Origin: Gammaproteobacteria bacterium | GTDB taxonomy: Bacteria; Pseudomonadota; Gammaproteobacteria; Coxiellales; Coxiellaceae | Assembly: GCA_030425685.1 (NCBI GenBank) | Contig: JAUIAD010000024.1 | Span: 1 to 61,775, forward strand | DNA: 61,775 bases | Direction of reading: 5' to 3' | Part shown: positions 54,971-61,775 of the stretch, in pieces | Layout: the number at the start of each line of letters is the position of its first letter | Position numbering within the stretch: the first letter of the stretch is position 1 | Notes under the pieces: generated by a model | Databases searched by the model: none | What the model was told of the DNA's origin: nothing | What the model saw: the letters and a program-made list of their open reading frames with translations, nothing else | Made by a program: the position numbers and the translations under genes

Positions 54971-55480
54971 TTAACAAGGATATTTAACAGATAGAACTTC
55001 AATAATTTTAATCTCTGCTGGAGTACGGCACTCAACAACATCACCCGCTTTAGCTTTTAGTAGTGCTTTGGCTAGCGGTGAAATTATACTTATTTTCAAT
55101 TTACTTATATCTGCCTCATCAACACCGACAATTTGTACTGTTAATTCTTCGCTGGTATTTTGCTCTCGATAATTAACAATAGCACCAAAAAAAACCTGAG
55201 CAATGCCTTGCTGCATCTTTGGATCAACCACTTTTGCATTTTCGATTTGCAAAGTTAAATAGCGAATTCGTCGATCAATCTTACGCAAGCGCCTTTTTCC
55301 ATAAATATAATCAGCATTCTCCGATCGATCACCATTACCTGCCGCCCAACGCACCGTTTCAACTAATTTGGGACGTTCTTCACGTATCAATTGACGCAAT
55401 TCATTTTGCAATAATAAAAGTCCGTTAGGGGTCATATAATTTTTAACACCTGCTGGCAACTTATCTGAATCAGTTGTCAC
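54971..55480 (-). CDS. greB: Transcription elongation factor GreB
   Basis: The GTG at 55480 is chosen because AGGAGG lies four bases upstream; the frame is open to 55501. The 169-aa product is of normal GreB length. Its N-terminal coiled coil has NYMTPNGLLLLQNELRQLIR, the hallmark VRWAAGNGDRSENADYIYGK and KRRLRKIDRRIRYLTL, and the C-terminal FKBP-like domain includes the Gre signature GVDEADISKLKISIISPLAK. It rescues backtracked RNA polymerase by stimulating transcript cleavage. It is the clearest housekeeping gene in the window. Confidence 0.95.
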   Translation of the reverse strand: MTTDSDKLPAGVKNYMTPNGLLLLQNELRQLIREERPKLVETVRWAAGNGDRSENADYIYGKRRLRKIDRRIRYLTLQIENAKVVDPKMQQGIAQVFFGAIVNYREQNTSEELTVQIVGVDEADISKLKISIISPLAKALLKAKAGDVVECRTPAEIKIIEVLSVKYPC

Positions 55481-55548
55481 ATCGCCTCCTAAATATCTCA
55501 AACTTACATACCGACCAATCTAACTTAGAAATGTCATACTAGTCAATT

Positions 55549-55624
55549 TACTTTGCCGCGATTACTTTGCCGATTGCTTTGCCGTGCTGTGGATTACTTT
55601 GCCGTGCTGTGACTTTTGACTTTC
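55549..55624. repeat. GCACGGC element, tail and one arm, inverted
   Basis: Reading on the plus strand, ACTTTGCCG units recur at about 55550, 55564 and 55586-55600, then GCCGTGCTGTGACTTTTGACTTTC as the arm. No complementary second arm is present nearby. It lies between greB and the 765-aa family gene. Confidence 0.75.
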
Positions 55625-55662
55625 ATACTCAATCGTAAATTTTGCCGTCAAACTAGTATAAA

Positions 55663-57960
55663 CTATCCCCGATAGTCTAAAAACTGGTTTGAACCTTGAT
55701 CATAATAAAATTCTGCGCCACTAGGCATCCTCCATAACTCTACACTCCTACCACCTACAAAAGCTTGCCCCATTGAAGTCGCTCCCGTACTCACACTAGA
55801 TCGTGACTGCTGAGCGAGTCTTTGCGGAGCAGCGCTTGGCGCATAGTTTTGCCAATTTTCAGCAGCTTGCTGCGCAATGCGTCGCTTATCTTCCAACTCA
55901 GTGGCAACTGCTGTAGCAGCCTGGCTAGAATAACTTGATTCCCCACCTAAATGGTCAGCTTTACTATTTTTATAACCTAACTCTTCCATCAGTGAATTTA
56001 TCAAGTAATGCATATTAGCAAAGTGCTCTTTCACCTCCTGCTTCACACCAGGAGAAGACCAAACCGCTTTCATTGAAGCCTTATAAGACATATAGGGCAA
56101 TTTAAGATTTGGCCTGGTTATAGTTCTATACATACTATCCATTTCAATTCCATTTAAATTACCAGGGGTAAAGCTATCGATATTGGATCGTGTTAATTTT
56201 GATTGAAGATAACCGGCACTAGGTGATAAATAATCTGAACTTATCTCTGATCGAAATGCACTACTATTGATGACCCGTTCTTCCGCTTTGATTTTCTCTC
56301 GCATCTCTGGGGAACTAATTCTGCGAATAACGGCAAGAATTTCTCCATTCTCCATGTAATTCACATACTTGTTTTGTGCTAAATTGGCGACAGTAAATCC
56401 TCTATGACAAAAGCCCGTCAAACCAGGCGGGCTTGAAACTGTGTTATCAGTAGCATTTACAAAATTTCCTCTGATACACATTGCTACAAACGCCCCCATG
56501 GAGGGATCTGAAATAATAAGACGAGACAGTATATTCTGTAGGTGACTACCAAACTCCAATCTGTCAGGAATTGTTTCAGAGCCAGTCGATGTATAGTAGT
56601 ACGAAATTGCTGACTGCGCAGCATCTCTATATGCATGTATAAATCGAGCATAATTCTCACTTGAAGGAATTAGATCTGAAACAAACTGAACATCCAAGTA
56701 AGCAGTAAGAATATAATAAAAAACATGTAGAGCACACAAAAAACGAGCCCGGGCTTTTGATCGTATGGTTGTTTTCGCATTATAGATTTTTTTAGGTAAA
56801 ATGCTAAATAACATACGCACTATCGACGACAAAAAGGTGAAGACTTTAGTCGCCTTTGTCCCTTTGCGCACAATAGCAGGTTGTACTGCCTCACTAGTCT
56901 CAAGAGCAACGGTTTCAGTGTTCCCGCCAGTTTCTTCAGCTAATTTATTTCGAACCTCAGATAGATAGGCGGCAATCGTTGCTTTTGCAAATTCTACACG
57001 TTTAATACCAGCTGGCGTTAGTAATCGTTTTACACCATTATTAGTTCTTACTGTAAGATGGTACCAGCTATTTGCAGCACCGGGTGAATAATTTCTTATA
57101 ACTTGATATAGGGGGCTGTTATTTGTTGATTCCCTAAGACCAGTATCGACCTCATGAATATTAGACCGATTCATAAGCCTATCATCTGAAGTAAAAACAT
57201 CACCTTGCAAATCTTTATAGCCATCATGACCATCAAAGCTCGCACAAGCTGAAATAAGTAAGTGTATTGAATAGTTCGACCAATTTTTTTCACTATAACA
57301 ATCCTGAGACATTAACGTTAGTACGTCCGCTCTCCATCCTGATATGACCGCCATATCAATCTTAAGTTTGTCCTGACTTATTACCCCCGTAGCAATGTTA
57401 CTTCCTGAATTTAACCAGTTCGCTGTATAGTCTGCCGCGATGCCCTGCAGGTCATTTTCAAATTGATCTCGCCTTATCACTTTATCACGATTAAATGCGG
57501 AAGGATTTCCAGTAGCATAATTAAAATTGGGATCATTAGGACCAAGAGGACTCATCACGCCATTTGCTTCTCCACCAAGCCAACCCATCGGATCCCAGGC
57601 TTTACCATCACCACCATTTCCATCACCATAACTTGTTCTTAACACATTCCAAGAACCACTTAATGGATCAACCATCACCTTTCTCAGTAAACCGAAGTAT
57701 CCACCAAAAAAAGGAATGGATTTTAAGCCTGCAAAGGTTATTTTATTTAAAACCGACATCGCTGTTGCAATTCTCTTACTAACCCTTTCATCTTTTCTAT
57801 AAGCTGCAGCTACTCTTTTGCTAGCTATTCTCAACCGCTCTTCAATAACCGGTGCTGAAGAAGCAATAGATTGACGATAGTGCTCATCTAAATAACGACC
57901 ACGATGCACGCCTTGGCGGATTTGCTGGAAATTCTGTTTGTATGACTCGTTGCTTGGCAT
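55663..57960 (-). CDS. GGYFGLL-family protein, longest member (765 aa)
   Basis: GGGGG lies eight bases before the ATG. Residues 1-77 are basic and helical. The shared module is at about 78-165: GLKSIPFFGGYFGLLRKVMV, PLSGSWNVLRTSYGDGNGGD, AWDPMGWLGGEANGVMSPLG and FNYATGNPSAFN. Further on, shared layout with the 21265 protein includes an 'NSWYHLT' block and later helices. There is a hydrophobic patch near 390-450 (FLSSIVRMLFSILPKK and LCALHVFYYILTAYLD). The C-terminus is polar and Gln/Ser-rich. No signal peptide or known catalytic motif is seen. As the only undamaged member it is the best reference for the family. Confidence 0.65.
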   Translation of the reverse strand: MPSNESYKQNFQQIRQGVHRGRYLDEHYRQSIASSAPVIEERLRIASKRVAAAYRKDERVSKRIATAMSVLNKITFAGLKSIPFFGGYFGLLRKVMVDPLSGSWNVLRTSYGDGNGGDGKAWDPMGWLGGEANGVMSPLGPNDPNFNYATGNPSAFNRDKVIRRDQFENDLQGIAADYTANWLNSGSNIATGVISQDKLKIDMAVISGWRADVLTLMSQDCYSEKNWSNYSIHLLISACASFDGHDGYKDLQGDVFTSDDRLMNRSNIHEVDTGLRESTNNSPLYQVIRNYSPGAANSWYHLTVRTNNGVKRLLTPAGIKRVEFAKATIAAYLSEVRNKLAEETGGNTETVALETSEAVQPAIVRKGTKATKVFTFLSSIVRMLFSILPKKIYNAKTTIRSKARARFLCALHVFYYILTAYLDVQFVSDLIPSSENYARFIHAYRDAAQSAISYYYTSTGSETIPDRLEFGSHLQNILSRLIISDPSMGAFVAMCIRGNFVNATDNTVSSPPGLTGFCHRGFTVANLAQNKYVNYMENGEILAVIRRISSPEMREKIKAEERVINSSAFRSEISSDYLSPSAGYLQSKLTRSNIDSFTPGNLNGIEMDSMYRTITRPNLKLPYMSYKASMKAVWSSPGVKQEVKEHFANMHYLINSLMEELGYKNSKADHLGGESSYSSQAATAVATELEDKRRIAQQAAENWQNYAPSAAPQRLAQQSRSSVSTGATSMGQAFVGGRSVELWRMPSGAEFYYDQGSNQFLDYRG

Positions 57961-58280
57961 TTTATCTGCCCCCTAATCTTTATCTTAATCGTTGATTAAT
58001 GTTTAACTTTTTTTAGATTTCAATGTGTTCCACATTGCTACGATTATCTATAAAGTTAGTATATCAGGCGGATATGGATGCATTTTGCATGAATTGTGCA
58101 TACGCCACACATTTAACAAATTGATTTGTAAAAAAAATATAGAGAACAAACCCATGCAACCTGAATCTAGGCCGACGCCCAGGATGAGATTTTAATTAAA
58201 ACAATTCTGTCTAAGTATGTGGACAGTGATTTGTCATAATACGACTATAAGCAATATCAATCCAAACAAGAGGGTAAGCA

Positions 58281-58469
58281 ATGAAATTTTAGAGTCCAGA
58301 TATTTCACGTGAAGGTGTAAGAAAAGCAAATGAGCGAAATCTAACTAGAGGCATACTTACAGCCGATGAAAAACATAGGCGGGAAAATTTAACTCCAAAA
58401 AATAGCGCTGCTGAGGACAAAGAGATTCGTGCTTACCAGAAGGAGCAAAGCAAGAAACAAAACGTTTAA
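58281..58469 (+). pseudogene. 62-codon ORF interrupted by an amber codon
   Basis: ATG 58281 follows GAGGG at a good distance. The third codon is followed by TAG, then the frame is open: SPDISREGVRKANERNLTRG, ILTADEKHRRENLTPKNSAA and on to TAA at 58467-58469. The product would be small, charged and helical. A single base change would restore it. No other gene is seen in the 850-bp gap between 57961 and 58810. Confidence 0.4.
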
Positions 58470-58810
58470 AAGGCGACTGTGAGACTTATGGTTCTACCAT
58501 TCACAAAACATTAATGCAGTCGCAACGAAAATTAATGGCTGTGAACTCTTCAATAATGCGTTTCGACAGAAAACACTGACGAGGACTGTGCAAAAATGGA
58601 TTTTGCCGGTTTTTTAAATCCGGTTATTTACAAATCACTTCATATTTACTTAATAAAACTATATTAAAATATCCCACGTTCGGTATTTTTCGATTGGAAT
58701 ATTTAATTTTCAATGCTTACGCGCCTATACTAAATTCGACAGTAATCGCTGAAAATACAAGAACGTTAGAAACAGATTAAAAACACAATACACATAAAAG
58801 AGGTAATAAA

Positions 58811-59236
58811 ATGAATGAAAAAATACTATCTGGATTAGCGATCATCGCCTGCTTAGGGTCTACAGCAACAGTTTACGCCTCCACCAACGACAATTTCTTT
58901 GTCAGCCAACAAACCACATATACCATTAACGCACCAGTAAAAACTGACCCACACTGCACATTAATCGTAATGTCAAAGCCAGGTATTACACTCAAAACAC
59001 CAGTGACAATTAAAAACAATAGCGTAAGAAGAACTGTAAGTGGTGCCATCGATTATCTGTGCAATGGCCAAGGTGCCTCCAAAAAAGCTCCCCAATGCAC
59101 AGTGACCGTGAGCTACTCCAACTGTACAGATAATTTAACCTCAAAAACCTATACCTCTGTATTTCACTACAAAAAACACCAACAACACTATGTAGGAACA
59201 CCTCAACAGCTAAACATACAATTAGCGGCAAAATAA
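58811..59236 (+). CDS. Small secreted protein with paired cysteines
   Basis: AGAGG seven bases upstream fixes the start. The signal peptide is clear (about 1-24; ILSGLAIIACLGSTATVYAS). The mature part of about 117 residues has four cysteines (DPHCTLIV, DYLCNGQG, APQCTVTV, YSNCTDN), which suggests two disulfides, and is beta-rich. No family is recognised. A strong hairpin follows directly, so the gene forms its own transcript. Confidence 0.7.
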   Translation: MNEKILSGLAIIACLGSTATVYASTNDNFFVSQQTTYTINAPVKTDPHCTLIVMSKPGITLKTPVTIKNNSVRRTVSGAIDYLCNGQGASKKAPQCTVTVSYSNCTDNLTSKTYTSVFHYKKHQQHYVGTPQQLNIQLAAK

Positions 59237-59242
59237 ATCTCC

Positions 59243-59261
59243 GGCGCAGCGATGCTGCGCC
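59243..59261 (+). terminator. Terminator-like hairpin
   Basis: GGCGCAGC pairs perfectly with GCTGCGCC around a 3-base loop, six bases after the stop of the secreted protein. It is the most terminator-like stem of the window, though the following bases are only moderately T-rich. Confidence 0.65.
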
Positions 59262-59429
59262 TCTACTTAATGGACTATACTGTCATTTCCCTTACCCTTT
59301 TTCAGTCCTTTAACCCAAGTGACTCTATACAAGACGTTTACCTTGCTGTCTTTGATGTGAAGCATTTCATATCTCGTAAAATTTCTGAGGATGTGAATAC
59401 AAGGCATGCTAATTAAGGTGTTAAAAACC

Positions 59430-60622
59430 TGTGCTGTGCGAATTAAGACTTTACGCTGCTAACGGTAGATTAAATAATCCATTGCAATACTGCTTCCATC
59501 GATAACCTTTGATAGGCACTACTTTTTTGAGAACAGCAACTTGCTCTTCTGGTACATTAGCATCTAGCGAGCTATGTGCACGAGAAAAATTGTAATATTC
59601 TTTAAACTCATCCAATTTATTTTGCAGATCTCGTTCACCCCAGAAAAACACATGATCCAAATACTCACGCCTTATGGTGCCTATCAACCTTTCAACAAAA
59701 GGATGCGATACGGGTGTATAGGGTATCGTTTTTATCTCTTCAACTTCTAAAATTCTTAAATTAGCCTGCCATCTATGAAATCGGAAGAGAGGGTCATTAT
59801 CTGAACTTAACCTTTTGGGTAACGGCACGCCCGAAATTATTTTATTAAACATGCAGCAAACTGCAATTCCATCTAAATTACCAGCATGCACAGATAGCCC
59901 TATAATTCTCCTTGTAAATTGATCTATCACTAGCATAACCCAGTGCGTTTTAAGATTAATTGACTCACACATAAAAAAATCAATCGACCAAAGACTATCC
60001 CGAGCGTTGCCAATAACAGTCATCCATGATGGGCCACTGCCTCCTGCCTTTGGTTTATAGTGTTTTTTTAAAATCCTTCTCACCACACCAGCATCAATTT
60101 TATGACCAAACGCTTGATAAACCTGCATTGCAATCCGTAAATACCCAAAGCGTGGGTTACGATGCTTCATTTCCAAAACAAGGTCAATCAATTCCTGCGA
60201 TGGGCCTTTTGGGCCTGGTCGCGATTTGCTTTTACGAGAAAATAATTTTCGGTATTTCCTTTTTACCAGCGCCTTATGAAAACTTAATAACGTCGATGCT
60301 TTTATAATGACAGAAATTTTATTTAAACGTTTTAAAATAATCAAGGAGGTTAAAAATCCATAAATAAAGCGATCTGAGGCACGAAGCTTCGGGGATTGCT
60401 TGCACCGTCGACCAACTGTAATAAGCTGCTGCTTCAGCGCCAAGTTCTCAGCAGCCAAGGCCTTCGCACCACCAGGCCGCAAAACCTTCAAGAAAACGAA
60501 GATAAAAGTAGAAATGAGTCGGATGATGTTAAACATTCAACCATTATATCAGCTTCGAGCAAAATTTCACCGCAAAACTAACCGACTGATTCTATGGATA
60601 AAGCGTTATTTCGCACAGCACA
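59430..60622 (-). mobile_element. IS481-like insertion sequence (complete copy)
   Basis: The element is 1193 bp long. Its ends are the 13-bp perfect inverted repeat TGTGCTGTGCGAA and TTCGCACAGCACA; TGT at the tips is typical for IS481. It contains one transposase gene. The right end is followed at once by a partial second copy. No target duplication was identified with confidence. Confidence 0.82.
59451..60536 (-). CDS. IS481-like transposase
   Basis: The 361-aa product has an N-terminal helical region with AENLALKQQLITVGRR and a helix-turn-helix (PRFGYLRIAMQVYQAFGHKI). The integrase core follows. The catalytic triad is visible: the first Asp in LWSIDFFMCES, the second in KRLSSDNDPLF and the Glu in PFVERLIGTIRREYL, with 35 residues between the last two. 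The tail YYNFSRAHSSLD is typical for integrase-type transposases. It is intact and should be active if expressed. It shows no ribosome binding site, as is common for transposases. Confidence 0.88.
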   Translation of the reverse strand: MFNIIRLISTFIFVFLKVLRPGGAKALAAENLALKQQLITVGRRCKQSPKLRASDRFIYGFLTSLIILKRLNKISVIIKASTLLSFHKALVKRKYRKLFSRKSKSRPGPKGPSQELIDLVLEMKHRNPRFGYLRIAMQVYQAFGHKIDAGVVRRILKKHYKPKAGGSGPSWMTVIGNARDSLWSIDFFMCESINLKTHWVMLVIDQFTRRIIGLSVHAGNLDGIAVCCMFNKIISGVPLPKRLSSDNDPLFRFHRWQANLRILEVEEIKTIPYTPVSHPFVERLIGTIRREYLDHVFFWGERDLQNKLDEFKEYYNFSRAHSSLDANVPEEQVAVLKKVVPIKGYRWKQYCNGLFNLPLAA

Positions 60623-61605
60623 CCAGAAAAACACATGATCCAAATACTCACGCCTTATGGTGCCTATCAACCTTTCAACAAAAGGATGCGATACGGGTGT
60701 ATAGGGTATCGTTTTTATCTCTTCAACTTCTAAAATTCTTAAATTAGCCTGCCATCTATGAAATCGGAAGAGAGGGTCATTATCTGAACTTAACCTTTTG
60801 GGTAACGGCACGCCCGAAATTATTTTATTAAACATGCAGCAAACTGCAATTCCATCTAAATTACCAGCATGCACAGATAGCCCTATAATTCTCCTTGTAA
60901 ATTGATCTATCACTAGCATAACCCAGTGCGTTTTAAGATTAATTGACTCACACATAAAAAAATCAATCGACCAAAGACTATCCCGAGCGTTGCCAATAAC
61001 AGTCATCCATGATGGGCCACTGCCTCCTGCCTTTGGTTTATAGTGTTTTTTTAAAATCCTTCTCACCACACCAGCATCAATTTTATGACCAAACGCTTGA
61101 TAAACCTGCATTGCAATCCGTAAATACCCAAAGCGTGGGTTACGATGCTTCATTTCCAAAACAAGGTCAATCAATTCCTGCGATGGGCCTTTTGGGCCTG
61201 GTCGCGATTTGCTTTTACGAGAAAATAATTTTCGGTATTTCCTTTTTACCAGCGCCTTATGAAAACTTAATAACGTCGATGCTTTTATAATGACAGAAAT
61301 TTTATTTAAACGTTTTAAACTAATCAAGGAGGTTTAAAATCCATAAATAAAGCGATCTGAGGCACGAAGCTTCGGGGATTGCTTGCACCATCGACCAACT
61401 GTAATAAGCTGCTGCTTCAGCGCCAAGTTCTCAGCAGCCAAGGCCTTCGCACCACCAGGCCGCAAAACCTTCAAGAAAACGAAGATAAAAGTAGAAATGA
61501 GTCAGATAATGTTAAACATTCAACCATTATATCAGCTTCGAGCAAAATTTCACCGCAAAACTAACCGACTGATTCTATGGATAAAGCGTTATTTCGCACA
61601 GCACA
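60623..61605 (-). mobile_element. 983-bp tandem partial copy of the IS
   Basis: Every base from 60623 to 61605 corresponds to the base 983 positions earlier (59640-60622), with only a few substitutions and no indels. It therefore carries one terminal repeat (61593-61605) but lacks the other end. The transposase frame here is broken: the segment corresponding to YGFLTSLIILK reads with a TAA, and the C-terminal quarter is missing. It is inactive. Confidence 0.85.
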
Positions 61606-61775
61606 GGAAACCATAGTCACAGAAATACTGCAGCGACACGAGCTTGAATTGTAAGCGATCAAACAAACGCGCTAAAGAATTAAATTAAGAGGTTACAGCC
61701 ACTGACAGCTCAACCCGGGCAATATTGAACGGTAACAATTGACAATATTCCTCATTAGTCGAACAAGAAGGTATT
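61606..61775. other. Right edge of the window
   Basis: No gene is recognised in these 170 bp. They presumably represent the DNA that flanked the IS before its duplication. Confidence 0.4.

Noticed and set aside
60026-60307. ORFs antisense to the transposase, repeated at 61009
   Set aside because: They are shadows of the transposase frame, duplicated only because the IS is.
59420-61620. Target-site duplication of the IS
   Set aside because: The flanks (AAAAACC and GGAAACC) are only loosely alike and the element is followed by a partial copy, so no duplication can be asserted.

Overview
The window is AT-rich, densely coded DNA from a gammaproteobacterium. Most of the gene families are ordinary for that class: LysR and OmpR-type regulators, an OpgB-like phosphoglycerol transferase, GreB and MFS carriers. 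Mixed in are many large proteins without recognisable families, an ankyrin-repeat protein, a leucine-rich-repeat protein, serine-homopolymer proteins, decaying insertion sequences and numerous frameshifted genes. Together these suggest a host-associated, possibly Legionellales-like bacterium with a genome in flux. That placement is inference; there is no rRNA or housekeeping marker here to fix it. No tRNA, rRNA or CRISPR array was seen.

Layout. 0.2-9.9 kb: an unknown 640-aa protein; an MFS carrier preceded by two tiny overlapping ORFs; a small secreted protein; a DUF2975/Xre pair; a serine-rich 670-aa protein; a LysR regulator; a DUF4389 membrane protein; and a frameshifted lipoprotein-like gene. 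9.9-18.3 kb: a 1018-aa protein that hides a CCA-adding/poly(A)-polymerase type nucleotidyltransferase head, an LRR protein, and traces showing that the two genes were once adjacent and were duplicated and then reciprocally lost. Between them lie a broken gene and a 759-aa protein ending in 36 serines. A transposase remnant follows. 18.3-25.2 kb is a graveyard: fragments of LuxR, LysR, nicotinate phosphoribosyltransferase and a GxxExxY protein, a small inverted-repeat element, and two members of a paralogous family sharing a GGYFGLL-like motif (a third member is at 55.7 kb). 25.2-28.2 kb: an intact hybrid histidine kinase and OmpR-type regulator. 29-37 kb: an unknown 647-aa protein, a phospholipid N-methyltransferase-like enzyme, an OpgB-like transferase and an ankyrin protein, separated by copies of a hairpin repeat with GCACGGCAAAG(T/C)A arms. 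37.5-40.3 kb: a GAF-GGDEF-EAL protein and a membrane protein.

40.5-51.2 kb is the most interesting block: a compact candidate biosynthetic cluster with two divergent transcription units. Leftward are a 2-oxoglutarate/Fe(II) oxygenase, an ATP-grasp ligase, a GNAT-like protein and a DUF3326 protein, separated by 11 and 3 nt and then overlapping by 20 nt. Rightward are a one-module NRPS (adenylation, carrier, terminal reductase), a second ATP-grasp protein and an MFS exporter. The expected chemistry is activation of one amino acid, reductive release as an aldehyde or alcohol, ligation and hydroxylation, and export. The product cannot be read from the sequence.

51.2-61.8 kb: a truncated paralogue of the two-component system, a secreted protein with Asn/Ile/Val-rich repeats, an IS fragment, greB, the largest member of the GGYFGLL family, a small ORF with an in-frame amber codon, a secreted 141-aa protein, and an IS481-like element followed by a 983-bp partial tandem copy of itself.
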